Shown: positions 29,674 to 40,170, counted from the stretch's first letter. The stretch is 64,000 nt of DNA from Undibacterium sp. CCC3.4 (GCF_034347425.1 NZ_CP133779.1:4216001-4280000); one strand, 5' to 3'. Numbers and translations: made by a program. Notes: a model not told the origin generated them from the letters alone.

Positions 29674-31293
29674 TTAATCTCTGAATGCGGAAGTGACCGG
29701 ATAACGCCAGTCACGTCCGAATGCCCGGTGGGTAATGCGTATGCCTATCGGCGCTTGGCGGCGCTTGTATTCGTTGATCTTGATGAGGCGCGTAATGCGC
29801 TCAACATCATCGTGTGCATAACCGGCCGCGACGATCTCGGCGCGCGACCGGTTCTCTTCCATATACAAGCGCATGATCGCGTCGAGCACTTCATACGGTG
29901 GCAGCGTATCCTGATCGGTCTGATCGGGACGCAACTCAGCCGAGGGCGGGCGCGTCAGTATCCGCTCCGGTATTACATCCGACACCGTATTGCGCCAAGC
30001 GCACAACCGATACACCAAGGTCTTGGCGATATCTTTAATGACGGCAAAACCGCCGGCCATATCGCCGTACAGAGTACAGTAACCGACCGCCATTTCGCTT
30101 TTATTCCCAGTGGTCAGCACGATACTGCCGTATTTATTTGACAAAGCCATGAGCATGGTGCCGCGTATGCGCGCTTGAATATTTTCTTCCGTCGTGTCTT
30201 CCTTCAAGCCGGCAAATTCTGTCGCCAAGCTGCTGCGAAAAGCATCGAAGCAGGCGGCGATGGCAATCTCATCATAGCGCACCCCAATGCGTTTGACCAT
30301 CTCGCGCGAGTCGAGCAGCGAGATATCGGCGGTGTACGGCGACGGCATCATGACGGCACGAACGTTCTCGGCACCCAAAGCATCGACCGCGATCGCCAAG
30401 GTCAGGGCAGAATCGACCCCGCCCGACAAACCGAGCAAAACCCCGGGGAAACCATTTTTGCGCACGTAGTCGCGCACCCCCAGCACCAACGCCGCATAAA
30501 CTTGCTGCTCAAGCGCAGCGGGGGCAGGCAGTGGCAAGGGCTGTGCTTGGGCTCCATGAAATTCAATGATCTGCAAATCTTCTTCGCAATGACGCAGCTG
30601 CGCCACCATCACTCCGGCCGCATCGAGCACGAAGGAATTCCCATCGAACAGCAACTCATCCTGAGCGCCGACCAAGTTGGCATACACCAACGCCATGCCG
30701 GCCGCCGTGACATGGCGACGCATGGTGGCGGCGCGCTGCCCTTGTTTTTCCATATGAAATGGCGAAGCATTCGCCACCAACAAGACTTCCGCACCGGCCG
30801 CGCGGGCCGCCAGCGGGGCCGCGTCCGACCACGTATCTTCACAAATATTGATGCCGAAACGCAGGCCTTTGACATCGAATACCGCCGCGGCATTGCCGGC
30901 AGAAAAATAACGGAGTTCATCAAACACGCTGTCGTTCGGTAATTTCTGTTTGCAATAACACAGACTGATGCCACCATTGAGCAAGACCGACACGGCATTG
31001 TAATAGCGGCCGTCACGCGCCAAGGGGTGACCGACCAGCACATGCACGTCGGGCTGCGCGGCCAACTGCGTCGCCAGCCGGTTTAGGGCATACTCTGCCT
31101 GAGCATAAAACGCCGGACGCAGCAGCAAGTCTTCGGGTGGATATCCAACCAAGGATAATTCCGGGGTAATCACAATATCGGCACCGCGTTCGGCGGCGCT
31201 GGTGGCAGCGGCCAATATTAATGCGGCATTGCCGTCAATATCACCAACCCGGCTGTTGATCTGGGCAATCGCAACTTTAATGGTCTTCATCAT
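29674..31293 (-). CDS. nadE: Glutamine-dependent NAD+ synthetase
   Basis: A 539-residue two-domain enzyme that makes NAD+ from deamido-NAD, ATP and glutamine. The N-terminal nitrilase-type glutaminase (about 1-260) has TPELSLVGYPPEDLL (Glu), KQKLPNDSVFDE (Lys) and INICEDTWSD (Cys). The synthetase part has GLSGGVDSALTLAIA (about 300), TTGNKSEMAVGYCT and DMAGGFAVIKDIAKT. glnB follows by 15 bp. nadB, nadC and nadA are in the same window about 30 kb away. Confidence 0.95.
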   Translation of the reverse strand: MMKTIKVAIAQINSRVGDIDGNAALILAAATSAAERGADIVITPELSLVGYPPEDLLLRPAFYAQAEYALNRLATQLAAQPDVHVLVGHPLARDGRYYNAVSVLLNGGISLCYCKQKLPNDSVFDELRYFSAGNAAAVFDVKGLRFGINICEDTWSDAAPLAARAAGAEVLLVANASPFHMEKQGQRAATMRRHVTAAGMALVYANLVGAQDELLFDGNSFVLDAAGVMVAQLRHCEEDLQIIEFHGAQAQPLPLPAPAALEQQVYAALVLGVRDYVRKNGFPGVLLGLSGGVDSALTLAIAVDALGAENVRAVMMPSPYTADISLLDSREMVKRIGVRYDEIAIAACFDAFRSSLATEFAGLKEDTTEENIQARIRGTMLMALSNKYGSIVLTTGNKSEMAVGYCTLYGDMAGGFAVIKDIAKTLVYRLCAWRNTVSDVIPERILTRPPSAELRPDQTDQDTLPPYEVLDAIMRLYMEENRSRAEIVAAGYAHDDVERITRLIKINEYKRRQAPIGIRITHRAFGRDWRYPVTSAFRD

Positions 31294-31314
31294 GCACTCT
31301 GATTCGGTTCAAAT

Positions 31315-32484
31315 ATGGAATTAATTTCTCTTAACCAGCATTATCGCATGGGCATCGCCAGTTCTCTCAGAGAGATTGGAAGCGCCGCATGGGACCAGCT
31401 ACTGGCAAGCGATCCGGCTGCCAACCCTTTTCTGTCGTCGGCATTTTTAGATGCTTTACACGAATCGGGTTCGGCCTGTCAAGCCAGCGGTTGGACACCG
31501 TGTTTCCTCACACTATGGCAGCAAGACCGCCTGGTCGCCGCTTGTCCGCTGTATGAAAAAAATCATTCTTCCGGCGAATATGTGTTCGACTGGGCTTGGG
31601 CCGATGCCTATCAGCGCTATGGTCACGCGTATTATCCCAAATTATTGTCGGCCATTCCATTTACCCCCGTCAGCGGTTGCCGCATCATCGCCGCCCATGC
31701 CGGCGACAAACGCATGCTCATCAGCGTGCTCAGACAAGTCTTGGCCGAGCAAGGCTACTCATCTTGCCACGCGCTGTTTCTGCCGGAAGAGGAAGTCGCC
31801 TTGTTCGCCCAAGCCGGCTTCTTGATACGCACCGGCGTACAATTCCACTGGAACAACCCGGGCTACCGCGACTTCGAAGAGTTTTTAGCCACGCTGGAAC
31901 AAAAAAAACGTAAAAATATCCGTGCTGAGCGCCGCAAAGTAGCCGAGCGCGGCATCGTGTTTTCACATGTCAGCGGCAGTCAAGCGAGTACCGAAGACTG
32001 GCGTTTTTTCAAGCAATGTTATGACCTCACCTACACCAACCACCACGCTCGACCGTATCTGAATCTGGATTTTTTCCTGCGCATCGGGGCCAGCATGCCG
32101 CAGCATATCCATCTGATTTTTGCCGTGCGTGACGGCGAAAAAATCGCCGCATCCCTGCTCATCCATCATCAACAGCGCGTGTATGGCCGTTACTGGGGTT
32201 GCATCGAACAGCACCCCTGTCTGCATTTTGAAACCGCGTACTACCAAGCAATAGAATTCTGCATACGCGAAAAAATCAGCGTCTTCGAAGGCGGTGCCCA
32301 AGGGGAACACAAAATGGCGCGTGGTTTCTTACCATTCAAGACCTGGTCAGCACATAGTTTGGCCCTACCAGAATTTAACGATGCGGTGGCGAATTTTTTA
32401 AACCGTGAGCGCCAGGGAATAGAAATGTATCTTGACGACCTCAATGAGCACAGTCCTTATCAGCAAGCACCACAAGCTACTTGA
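31315..32484 (+). CDS. FemAB/GNAT-like N-acyltransferase family protein (DUF482 type)
   Basis: A 389-residue cytoplasmic protein of the GNAT-fold family often annotated as peptidogalycan biosynthesis or DUF482. Features are ANPFLSSAFLDALHESGSA near the start, YVFDWAWADAYQRYG, TLEQKKRKNIRAERRKVA (about 200) and VFEGGAQGEHKMARGFLP near the C-terminus, which are typical blocks. Substrate is not known. The start is uncertain: an ATG at 31348 is equally possible and leaves more room for the promoter shared with divergent nadE. Its end lies 31 bp before the kinase start that I use. Confidence 0.8.
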   Translation: MELISLNQHYRMGIASSLREIGSAAWDQLLASDPAANPFLSSAFLDALHESGSACQASGWTPCFLTLWQQDRLVAACPLYEKNHSSGEYVFDWAWADAYQRYGHAYYPKLLSAIPFTPVSGCRIIAAHAGDKRMLISVLRQVLAEQGYSSCHALFLPEEEVALFAQAGFLIRTGVQFHWNNPGYRDFEEFLATLEQKKRKNIRAERRKVAERGIVFSHVSGSQASTEDWRFFKQCYDLTYTNHHARPYLNLDFFLRIGASMPQHIHLIFAVRDGEKIAASLLIHHQQRVYGRYWGCIEQHPCLHFETAYYQAIEFCIREKISVFEGGAQGEHKMARGFLPFKTWSAHSLALPEFNDAVANFLNRERQGIEMYLDDLNEHSPYQQAPQAT

Positions 32485-32515
32485 AATTTCGCGTGGTTCA
32501 AGGCATTCTGCTGTA

Positions 32516-33559
32516 ATGCAAAATAATACACACGCACCCGAAAGTTTGACTGGGCCTGCCCTGCTGAGCAAACGGGTGGGTCGCTTTCATTTAACCGAAA
32601 AACTCGGTGCCGGTGCCAGCAGTACCGTCTACCTCGGACACGACCCTGTGATCGATCGCGCCGTTGCGATCAAAATTCTTAACTGCGCTACCAACGCCGT
32701 CGAAAAAAAACAAAAGGAACAACAATTCATCAACGAAGCGCGTGCCGCCGGCCGTCTGTCGCACCCGAATATCGTGACGATCTTCGATGCTTCCAGCGAA
32801 GGCGGCGTCGCCTTCATCGCTATGGAATGGCTGGCCGGTCAAGATTTGCGCCTGTTGCTGGGCCAAGGACATCGCTTCGACATCATTGAAACGGCCACAA
32901 TCATACAAAAGATCGCCGATGCGCTCGCTTACGCCCATGAGCAAGGCGTGATCCACCGAGATATCAAACCCGGCAATATTTTCCTGCTACCGAACCAGCA
33001 GCCTAAAGTGCTCGATTTCGGCATCGCCCGCTCGCCCAACCGCCTGCTCGACGACAGCCGTGACGGTGCCCCTACCTTGTTCAATAATAATATTCTCGGC
33101 ACACCGAATTACATGTCGCCCGAACAAGCGCTGGGCAAGGCAGTGAATGCCCTGACCGATGTCTACTCACTCGGCGCGGTGATGTATGAAATGCTGACCA
33201 GGCAAAAGCCTTTTCAAAGCAATGATATCGACAAATTGCTGCAGCAAATCGCTCACAAAGCCATCAAGTCCCCATCCGAAATCTTGCCAGCCATTCCCGC
33301 GTCCTTATCGAAAATCGTCGTCAAAGCCATGCAGAAAGATTTAAGCCTGCGCTATCAAAGCGCGCGCGAGATGTCGCAAGCCCTGGAGCGCTTCCTTGAG
33401 CGCGACAAAAAGCTCAAACAAAAAGGCGGCCGCGCTAACACTGACAGCCCACGTAAGCGCAGCAATCAGCCTGGCGGTGCCAACTCGCTGCTGTGGTTAT
33501 GCGCCATGGCTGTTGTGCTTGCGATTGTGGCGATCGCTATCAATCCACTCCGACACTAA
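32516..33559 (+). CDS. Hanks-type Ser/Thr protein kinase, membrane-anchored
   Basis: A 347-residue kinase with a single C-terminal transmembrane helix (NSLLWLCAMAVVLAIVAIAI), so the catalytic domain faces the cytoplasm and almost nothing protrudes. The kinase landmarks are intact: glycine loop GAGASSTVYLG, AIKIL lysine (about 53), HRDIKPGNIF (about 147), LDFGIARS, and NYMSPEQALGK with DVYSLGAVMYEML. I use the ATG at 32516; the frame continues to 32432, but that start lies inside the previous gene. A basic linker (KLKQKGGRANTDSPRKRS) joins domain and helix. No phosphatase gene or forkhead protein is adjacent. Confidence 0.9.
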   Translation: MQNNTHAPESLTGPALLSKRVGRFHLTEKLGAGASSTVYLGHDPVIDRAVAIKILNCATNAVEKKQKEQQFINEARAAGRLSHPNIVTIFDASSEGGVAFIAMEWLAGQDLRLLLGQGHRFDIIETATIIQKIADALAYAHEQGVIHRDIKPGNIFLLPNQQPKVLDFGIARSPNRLLDDSRDGAPTLFNNNILGTPNYMSPEQALGKAVNALTDVYSLGAVMYEMLTRQKPFQSNDIDKLLQQIAHKAIKSPSEILPAIPASLSKIVVKAMQKDLSLRYQSAREMSQALERFLERDKKLKQKGGRANTDSPRKRSNQPGGANSLLWLCAMAVVLAIVAIAINPLRH

Positions 33560-33564
33560 GCCCA

Positions 33565-33680
33565 GAAATTTTCCCAACTGGCAGTCGCGTCGTTCCTGCG
33601 AGCTTTTGGCAGGAATCCAGCGACGTTCGTCGTTAACTGAAAACGACACGGTGTTCCCGCCAGAGGCATGCGAAATTCTT
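33565..33680. repeat. Degenerate piece of the MITE-like core
   Basis: GTTCCTGCGAGCTTTTGGCAGGAATCCAGCG and GTTAACTGAAAA match the inner inverted repeat of the 253-bp core, but the GCTGTCGCAAAAG ends are lost. It lies between the kinase and ppa genes and looks like an old, decayed insertion. Confidence 0.65.
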
Positions 33681-33712
33681 AAAAAAAACGCACCGACAAG
33701 GGTGCGTTTTTT
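33681..33712. terminator. Bidirectional terminator between the kinase and ppa
   Basis: AAAAAAAACGCACC and GGTGCGTTTTTT pair around a 6-base loop; the A and T runs let it stop transcription from both convergent genes. Confidence 0.85.
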
Positions 33713-33735
33713 CCAACGACAGCAAGGCTGTCGTT

Positions 33736-34272
33736 TTACTCTTTGGCTTTGTTAAAATTCGCCACGCCGTCGAGGATTTCTTTCTTGGCATCTTCCGGAC
33801 CGCCCCAACCTTCGACCTTGACCCATTTGCCTTTTTCCAGATCTTTGTAATGCTCAAAGAAATGTTGAATTTGGCGCAAGCGCAGTTCATTCATGTCTTC
33901 CGGCTTCTGCCAGTGCGTGTAGATGGGCAGAATTTTGTCGACCGGTACGGCTAACACTTTGGCATCTTCGCCGCCTTCGTCAGTCATTTTCAGTACGCCG
34001 ATAGGACGGCAGCGCACCACCACACCGGGGAACAAAGGGAACGGTGTGATTACCAATACATCGACCGGATCGCCGTCGCCAGCCAGAGTTTGTGGCACGT
34101 AGCCGTAGTTGCATGGGTAATGCATGGCCGTACCCATGAAACGATCGACAAAAATCGCGCCGGTTTCTTTGTCAACTTCGTACTTGATCGGATCGGCATT
34201 CATAGGAATTTCGATCACGACGTTAAAATCATTTGGCAGATCGCGACCTGCAGGAACATTATTCAAGCTCAT
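33736..34272 (-). CDS. ppa: Inorganic pyrophosphatase (family I)
   Basis: A 178-residue soluble hexameric PPase that drives biosynthesis by hydrolysing PPi. Signature residues are present: [49 protein letters not shown] (the D-x-D-P-x-D metal site) and DKILP. Length and start [16 protein letters not shown] are standard. It is a single-gene unit with the terminator at 33681-33712. Confidence 0.97.
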   Translation of the reverse strand: MSLNNVPAGRDLPNDFNVVIEIPMNADPIKYEVDKETGAIFVDRFMGTAMHYPCNYGYVPQTLAGDGDPVDVLVITPFPLFPGVVVRCRPIGVLKMTDEGGEDAKVLAVPVDKILPIYTHWQKPEDMNELRLRQIQHFFEHYKDLEKGKWVKVEGWGGPEDAKKEILDGVANFNKAKE

Positions 34273-34385
34273 GGCACTCTTTCTTGGTAAATATCAGGTA
34301 GAACTAAATTCGGTCAGGGCAGATTATAGCCAATTTCGGCAGGGTTTTGTGCACTGCCGCAGCGCGCTGAGCGCCGCCACGGCAA

Positions 34386-35582
34386 TCACAAGGTGGTCGC
34401 GATCGCACATTGTCGGTAATGCCGCGCGGCCGCGTCGCTCTGCCCCAAAGCTTCATGCAACTGGGCCAGCTTAAGATTAGCTTCGCGTACCGTGGTGGCC
34501 GAACTCGCATCTGACAAGGCTTGTTCCATATGTCGCTGCGCCTTACCCCATAATTTTTGACGCAGACACAGGGTACCCAGGGTCAGTGCCAGCTCGGCAT
34601 CGGTAGGATGAACCAGCAGCCAGCGTTCACAATGGTCGATTTGCGACAGCAAGGCGGCTGACCCTTCGGCTGCCGCGGCTTCGCGATAGGCGCGCAGCAA
34701 ACGCTCGTCCCATTCGCCGGCCAAGGCTTTTTCAACGATATTACGCGCATCATCAAACAAACCGCGCGCATTGAACGACATCGCCGCTTGATAGGCGACA
34801 AACGGCGAGCTGCGGTCCGCCGCTGGAATCTCATACCAAGCACGGCGCACCGATTCGGCATCATGCCCATTGGTTTTCAGCATATCTTCGTAAGCCAGCT
34901 CTTTAAGTCGGGTCGACAAGGCTGGATGCAGGGCATGGTGCTTGTCGAGCGTACGCACGAGTTTCAATACTTCCGGCCATTTACCGGCTTGTTGATTGGC
35001 TTTCAAAGCCCAGCGCAGCACTTGAATATGGCGGCTGCCACTGGCATGCAATTCACGCACGGCGTCGAGCGCCTTGCTCGATTGATGCTGATCGACCAGC
35101 AATTCGGTGGCCGTCACTAAACGTGCGACTTTATGCGTCGCATCGCTCTCGATACCGGCCAGCCAAGCATCGCGCCGTTCAAATTGGCTCATGTGATGCG
35201 CGGCACGCGCACCGATGAGTGCCGACACACTGGCATTTTCAGGCAATTCAGCCGCGCGCATGGCGGCTTTTTCAGCATAACCGAAGCGCCCTTCAAACAA
35301 GGTGCGCAGCGCTTCACGCAAAGCCTTATTGGCATCGCGTTCGCGCTTATTTTGGCGGTAAGCCGCTACTTTACGTGGCATTTTACGGGTAGTCGTGAAA
35401 GCACCGATCACCACGTACACCAAGATGAACAACACCACGAGTACGACCAAAAACAGATTGAGCGAGAGATCGATGCGATATGGCGGGTAAAACAACACCA
35501 TATTGCCGGGATTAAAACGCGTACCCAAAGCCAGGCCAACGGCCAGAGCAAACAGGATCAGAAGCCGGATAAAAATTCGCAT
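34386..35582 (-). CDS. hemY: HemY, haem-biosynthesis-associated TPR membrane protein
   Basis: A 398-residue inner-membrane protein. Two N-terminal transmembrane helices (about 5-25 and 42-65) flank the periplasmic sequence RFNPGNMVLFYPPYRIDLSLN, a HemY hallmark. A basic cytoplasmic start (KMPRKVAAYRQNKRERDANKAL) and tetratricopeptide-like repeats follow, ending LGQSDAAARHYRQC. This is the proteobacterial TPR HemY, not the Bacillus protoporphyrinogen oxidase of the same name; its exact role in late haem synthesis is unsettled. It is 3 bp after hemX. Confidence 0.93.
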   Translation of the reverse strand: MRIFIRLLILFALAVGLALGTRFNPGNMVLFYPPYRIDLSLNLFLVVLVVLFILVYVVIGAFTTTRKMPRKVAAYRQNKRERDANKALREALRTLFEGRFGYAEKAAMRAAELPENASVSALIGARAAHHMSQFERRDAWLAGIESDATHKVARLVTATELLVDQHQSSKALDAVRELHASGSRHIQVLRWALKANQQAGKWPEVLKLVRTLDKHHALHPALSTRLKELAYEDMLKTNGHDAESVRRAWYEIPAADRSSPFVAYQAAMSFNARGLFDDARNIVEKALAGEWDERLLRAYREAAAAEGSAALLSQIDHCERWLLVHPTDAELALTLGTLCLRQKLWGKAQRHMEQALSDASSATTVREANLKLAQLHEALGQSDAAARHYRQCAIATTL

Positions 35583-35585
35583 ACG

Positions 35586-36740
35586 CTAAGGCTTCACTTT
35601 GTAGTTATGTACCGCATTGAGACTATCTGACAGGCTAGGCATCTCGATGGACAGATTACTGCTCTGCACTTGGCGCAGCAAAGCCTGCACCGTTTGCGTC
35701 TGCTTGGCGCGGGTGTCGAAGTATTTAGTAATAGCGTCTTGCGCCAAAATCATATCGCTGCGAAACACGCTTTCATTGCGCGTCAACAAGGCTAGCCGCG
35801 CATTGAGCAAACGCAGCTTGAGGTTTTCGCGCAGAAAATACGACTGTTCCGGAGCCAGCAGTAAAGCCTCTGGCGTATCGACGCTACGAACCCGCACAAG
35901 CTGCTTGACTTCAACCCACATTTCGCTCGCAAAGCTTTGCCACGCATCTTGCAAGCGCGCACTCCATGGATTTTCCACGATTTCGCCGGCTTCCGCGGCC
36001 CCGCCTTTGGCAGCGACTTTAGTTTTCGGCAATACTCGCAACGGTGCTTTCGGTGCGATCGCGCTGGCGACCGACTTTTCAGCAGACCACAAGGGAATAT
36101 GTTCGGTCTGCGCAATCACGCTGTCGAGTCGCAAGGCGATGCCGGGCAAATCGAGTGTAGGCAGCGACTTGAGTTTTTCAATATCGCGTGCAATCGCGCG
36201 TCGGATCGCGATGAATTGCGCTTTATCCGATTTCGCCAGACGGGTATCGGCATTTTGCAAGGCGATCAAAGCCCCTTGCACATTGCCGGCCAATTGCAGC
36301 TCTTGGCTGGCAGTCGAGAGCACTTGCTCAATTTCGGCCAGCGCCCATTCATCACGATTTTTCGATAAATCCTGATACAACTGCTCAAGCGCGATTTGCT
36401 GGCTCTGCGCCTCAGATTGCTTGGCTTCGAGCAGAATCACCTTCGATTGCACTTCCTTGGTGGTGTCCTGAACATTGCGCGCCATCATTTTTGTTTCGGC
36501 ACTGACTGTATCGGCCGACAATAAGCGTCGCGCCACTTCTTCGCGCAGCGCGCTGATTTGATTCTGTGCACTCCACCAGTTGGCGGCCAGCAGCACACCG
36601 AGCACGCCAGCCAAAACGAAAGCCGGCTGCTTCCAAGCCGGTCGCGCTGCCGAAGAAGTCATGGCCACCGTCGGCGGTGCCGACGGTTCAGTGTGTGGGC
36701 TCGGCGTGGCGAGCCCGGAATTGGTTTGCTGTTCATTCAT
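35586..36740 (-). CDS. hemX: HemX (uroporphyrinogen III methyltransferase-like membrane protein)
   Basis: A 384-residue protein with a Pro/Ser-rich cytoplasmic start, one transmembrane helix (PAFVLAGVLGVLLAANWW, about 38-56), then a coiled coil and a large periplasmic domain with LAEIEQVLSTASQELQLAGN. This is the HemX pattern; despite old annotations it lacks the methyltransferase fold. Its start overlaps the hemD stop by 4 bp, so translation is coupled. Likely a scaffold or regulator in haem synthesis (inference). Confidence 0.92.
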   Translation of the reverse strand: MNEQQTNSGLATPSPHTEPSAPPTVAMTSSAARPAWKQPAFVLAGVLGVLLAANWWSAQNQISALREEVARRLLSADTVSAETKMMARNVQDTTKEVQSKVILLEAKQSEAQSQQIALEQLYQDLSKNRDEWALAEIEQVLSTASQELQLAGNVQGALIALQNADTRLAKSDKAQFIAIRRAIARDIEKLKSLPTLDLPGIALRLDSVIAQTEHIPLWSAEKSVASAIAPKAPLRVLPKTKVAAKGGAAEAGEIVENPWSARLQDAWQSFASEMWVEVKQLVRVRSVDTPEALLLAPEQSYFLRENLKLRLLNARLALLTRNESVFRSDMILAQDAITKYFDTRAKQTQTVQALLRQVQSSNLSIEMPSLSDSLNAVHNYKVKP

Positions 36741-37504
36741 AGACGAGATTGTAACGCGACAAGCACATGCGCGTCGCCTGAGCCAGTCAAAGTGACATGA
36801 TGAAACCCCAGTGCCGCAGCCGATTCTGCAATGCGAACGTGAGGAACGATTAAATGTTGATGTTGCATTTTTACGACAGCATTATCCAAATCGAGCTGTC
36901 GACTCCAACTCACCAGCGTGCGTAAGGCTTCCGAACTGGTGATGATCCAATCATTATCGCGGTCGAGCAAGTCCGTCAATTGCTGCTTCACTCGCGCATC
37001 AAACAGCGGCGCACCACGGCGATAAGCGAGCACTTGTTCGACCTCGGCACCGCAAGAACGTAATGCATCAGCCAATAATTCACGCCCCCCGGCGGCGCGT
37101 ACGATCAACACCGGACGACCACGTAATGCCGCAGCATCGAGTTCTTCAAGCAGCGTTTCCGAATCGGTACGCACTGCATTACGCGGACTGATGATGTTGG
37201 CATTACTATCATCGATACCATGTTTCTGTAGCGCCACTCGGCTGCCGGCACCGATAATGGCAATCGAGACAGCAACTGGCCACTTTGGAACATGCGCGAG
37301 CAAGGCCGCGATCGCATTCGGACTCACGAAAGCGACCAGCGCGAAATCCGACAAGCGTGCCACCACCGCCCGCAAGGCCGACTGATCTGCCAGCGCCGCG
37401 ATATCGAGCAGAGGAAAAATACAAGTGCGCAGCCCGAGCGCTTCTACCTGCGCGGCCAGCGGCACTGCTTGCGCCAACGGACGCGTCACGATCACCTGCG
37501 ACAT
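36737..37504 (-). CDS. hemD: Uroporphyrinogen-III synthase
   Basis: A 255-residue cytosolic enzyme that cyclises hydroxymethylbilane with D-ring inversion. HemD sequences are poorly conserved, but the start VIVTRPLAQAVPLAAQVEALG, the middle LIVRAAGGRELLADALRSCGAEV, and WIITSSEALRTL fit the family, and the order hemC-hemD-hemX-hemY confirms it. It lies 37 bp after hemC and overlaps hemX by 4 bp. Confidence 0.94.
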   Translation of the reverse strand: MSQVIVTRPLAQAVPLAAQVEALGLRTCIFPLLDIAALADQSALRAVVARLSDFALVAFVSPNAIAALLAHVPKWPVAVSIAIIGAGSRVALQKHGIDDSNANIISPRNAVRTDSETLLEELDAAALRGRPVLIVRAAGGRELLADALRSCGAEVEQVLAYRRGAPLFDARVKQQLTDLLDRDNDWIITSSEALRTLVSWSRQLDLDNAVVKMQHQHLIVPHVRIAESAAALGFHHVTLTGSGDAHVLVALQSRL

Positions 37505-37541
37505 GGCTTGCTCATTTCAAAAAAATTCCCCTTGCGCCGCA

Positions 37542-38489
37542 TTATGCCAGCGGCTCGACCCGACAAGCCGCCAAAATACCAGCGGCATCTTGCGCCGCCA
37601 AGGCCTGCGCCAGTTGCGCTCCCAAGGCCGGTGCCTCCAGCGCCGCGCCACGTACCTCGGCGGCGGCAATACGGCTGCCGTCCGGCATGGCGACCATGGC
37701 ACGCACATGCATACTGCCATCGACCACCGTGGCATAGGCTGCCAGCGGAATCTGGCAACTGCCGCCGAAGGCCTTCGATACAGTCCGCTCGGCCGTCACT
37801 GCCTGCGCCGTGGCGAGATGATTGAGCGGGGCCAGCCAAGCCGCCAAATCGGCACGCTGTGCCGGAATTTCTATCGCCATCGCGCCCTGTCCCGCCGCTG
37901 GCAAACTCTGTTCGGGCGCCAGAAAGGCACGGATACGTTCTGGCACAGCCAGGCGTTTCAGGCCGGCCGCGGCCAGAATGATGGCATCGTATTCCCCCTC
38001 ATCGAGCTTGCGCAGGCGGGTATCCAAGTTGCCACGCAGGGGGCGAATGATCAAACGCGGAAAGCGTGCCGCGATCAAAGCTTGGCGCCGCAGGCTGCTG
38101 GTGCCGACCACCGCACCATCGGGCAGTTCGGCCAGCCCGGCATAACGATTTGAGACAAAGGCATCGCGCGGATCTTCGCGCTCGAGTACGGCCGCGAGGG
38201 CAAACCCATCCGGCAAATCCATCGGCACGTCTTTGAGCGAATGCACGGCCAAATCAGCCAAACCATTGGCCATTGCCACTTCCAACTCCTTGACGAACAA
38301 ACCTTTTCCGCCTACTTGCGAGAGCGCGCGATCAAGAATTTGATCACCACGTGTCGTCATGCCAAGTATTGAGATGTCACAGAGTGGGTACAAAGCGCTC
38401 AGGCGGTCGCGCACATGCTCGGCTTGCCACATGGCGAGCCGGCTTTCGCGCGAAGCGATCACCAGTTTTACAGGAGAAGTGGGGGTCAA
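37542..38489 (-). CDS. hemC: Porphobilinogen deaminase (hydroxymethylbilane synthase)
   Basis: A 315-residue cytosolic enzyme that links four porphobilinogens. Visible marks are [17 protein letters not shown], the substrate-binding [21 protein letters not shown], and [12 protein letters not shown], whose Cys carries the dipyrromethane cofactor. It is the first gene of the hemCDXY unit. trpS is divergent with about 257 bp between; I see no haem- or iron-related operator there. Confidence 0.97.
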   Translation of the reverse strand: MTPTSPVKLVIASRESRLAMWQAEHVRDRLSALYPLCDISILGMTTRGDQILDRALSQVGGKGLFVKELEVAMANGLADLAVHSLKDVPMDLPDGFALAAVLEREDPRDAFVSNRYAGLAELPDGAVVGTSSLRRQALIAARFPRLIIRPLRGNLDTRLRKLDEGEYDAIILAAAGLKRLAVPERIRAFLAPEQSLPAAGQGAMAIEIPAQRADLAAWLAPLNHLATAQAVTAERTVSKAFGGSCQIPLAAYATVVDGSMHVRAMVAMPDGSRIAAAEVRGAALEAPALGAQLAQALAAQDAAGILAACRVEPLA

Positions 38490-38746
38490 AATAGCGATCT
38501 TTCGGTTGACGTTAGCAAGGGCACGATGCCGAACATTGCCTAGGTGCGGAATTTTACCACTGCCGATTCATGAATTCGCCGCCATTCCACGGTAAAATCA
38601 TCACACTTATTGATCTGGCTCTCACAATTTGACAAGATTTCAACAGCGCGTGCATGATAATGCCTTCTGGCATAGCAGCGCAGCGTCAAGACGCCGCCCC
38701 ATTTTTCAGTCCTTTCTTCATTTACGCACGTAGCGACGGATTCCCC

Positions 38747-39769
38747 ATGCAAGCAAGCACCACAGACAACAAAAACCACCTGATCCTGACTGGCGACCGC
38801 CCGACTGGTCCACTGCACTTAGGCCATTACGTCGGCAGCCTGCGCAATCGCGTCAAGTATCAACACCAATACCAGCAATACATCATGCTGGCAGATGCGC
38901 AAGCACTGACCGACAACATGGATGACCCGAGCAAGGTGCACAACAATGTACTCGAGGTCGCGCTCGACTACCTTGCCGTCGGCATCGATCCGAGCAAGTC
39001 CACCATATTCATCCAGTCGCAAATTCCGGAATTGACCGAACTGACCTTCTACTACCTCAACTTGGTCACGGTAGCACGACTCGAACGCAATCCGACCATC
39101 AAACAAGAAATCGTCTTGCGCAATTTTGAACGGGACATCCCGGCCGGCTTCCTGACTTACCCAGTCAGCCAAGCCGCCGACATCACCGCATTCAAAGCCA
39201 GTCTGGTACCGGTCGGTGAAGATCAGATACCGATGATAGAACAGACCAATGAGATCGTGCGCCGGTTCAACCGCATCGTGAATCGCGACATCTTGGTCGA
39301 ATGCCAGGCCTTGGTACCGGAAATCGGTCGCCTGCCCGGCATTGATGGCAAAGCCAAGATGAGCAAATCGCTGGGCAACGGCATCATACTCGGTGCCAGT
39401 CCGGCAGAAATCAAGGCAGCCGTGCGCAATGTCTACACCGATCCTTTGCACCTGCGCGTGGCCGACCCCGGCCACATTGAAGGCAATGTTGCCTTCATTT
39501 ACCTCGATGCCTTCGACGAAGATAAAGCCGCAGTGCAAGCGCTGAAAGAACACTATGTGCGCGGCGGCTTGGGTGACAGTGTGGTCAAGGCACGCTTGGA
39601 AGGCGTGCTGCAAGATATGCTCGCACCCATCCGTGCGCGCCGCGAAGAGTTTGCCAAAGACCGCGGCGAAGTGTTACAAATGCTCAAAACTGGCACGGCG
39701 CGCGCACGTGAAATTGCGGCCCGGACTACCGATGAAGTCAAGGCCGCCATCGGATTGAAACACTTCTGA
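38747..39769 (+). CDS. trpS: Tryptophanyl-tRNA synthetase
   Basis: A 340-residue class I synthetase. The HIGH-like motif lies in [20 protein letters not shown] and the KMSKS motif in [13 protein letters not shown] (about 203). I use the ATG at 38747, because the longer frame from 38654 adds 31 residues without similarity to the family. The 3' end at 39769 abuts the 398-bp repeat (starting 39771), so the repeat replaced whatever natural terminator lay there; its small hairpin at 39782-39797 may serve. Confidence 0.95.
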   Translation: MQASTTDNKNHLILTGDRPTGPLHLGHYVGSLRNRVKYQHQYQQYIMLADAQALTDNMDDPSKVHNNVLEVALDYLAVGIDPSKSTIFIQSQIPELTELTFYYLNLVTVARLERNPTIKQEIVLRNFERDIPAGFLTYPVSQAADITAFKASLVPVGEDQIPMIEQTNEIVRRFNRIVNRDILVECQALVPEIGRLPGIDGKAKMSKSLGNGIILGASPAEIKAAVRNVYTDPLHLRVADPGHIEGNVAFIYLDAFDEDKAAVQALKEHYVRGGLGDSVVKARLEGVLQDMLAPIRARREEFAKDRGEVLQMLKTGTARAREIAARTTDEVKAAIGLKHF

Positions 39770-39770
39770 A

Positions 39771-40168
39771 CAACTTAATGGATCGTCGCAAGCGACGATG
39801 GAAAAGACTCTGGAAGGGGTTTGCATCCCCTCCCATCGCGTCGCTCCTTCGTCGCTCACCGGCCAAAAGAGGCTGTCGCAAAAGGGTATTGAGTCGGTAT
39901 CATTACCCTAACTGGTGGCCACGTCATTCCTGCGCGCTTTTGGCAGGAACCCAGCGGCGTTCGTGGTTAACTGAAAATGCCAGAAATTGTGGCATTTTCA
40001 GTGTAAAAAACGACGCTGGGTTCCCGCCAAAAGCATGCGGGAATGACGAGGCTGTGGCATGCAGGAATGACGAGGTATGCGGTGTTTCAGGTGTAAAAAA
40101 CGTCCATCAGGCTTTTGCGACAGCCTCTGAAGGCCGGGGTTTCAAACCCTAGTCAGATTTTTGATGAA
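39771..40168 (+). repeat. 398-bp composite repeat, copy 2 (core in orientation B)
   Basis: It has the same outer arms as 4430-4827, in the same direction and with the same lengths (101 and 44 bp), but the core between the GCTGTCGCAAAAG ends is reversed. It sits between trpS and an usp gene. Here the left terminal repeat is a perfect 17-bp match to the right one (AGAGGCTGTCGCAAAAG). Confidence 0.93.
39872..40124 (-). mobile_element. Palindromic MITE-like core, orientation B
   Basis: This 253-bp segment equals the reverse complement of 4531-4783, with one difference that I see (GAGTCGGTATC here against GAGTCAGTATC). Its inner inverted repeat and central hairpin are the same. Equal length to the base and equal arms argue for a flip in place, not two unrelated insertions. 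Confidence 0.85.
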
Positions 40169-40170
40169 GT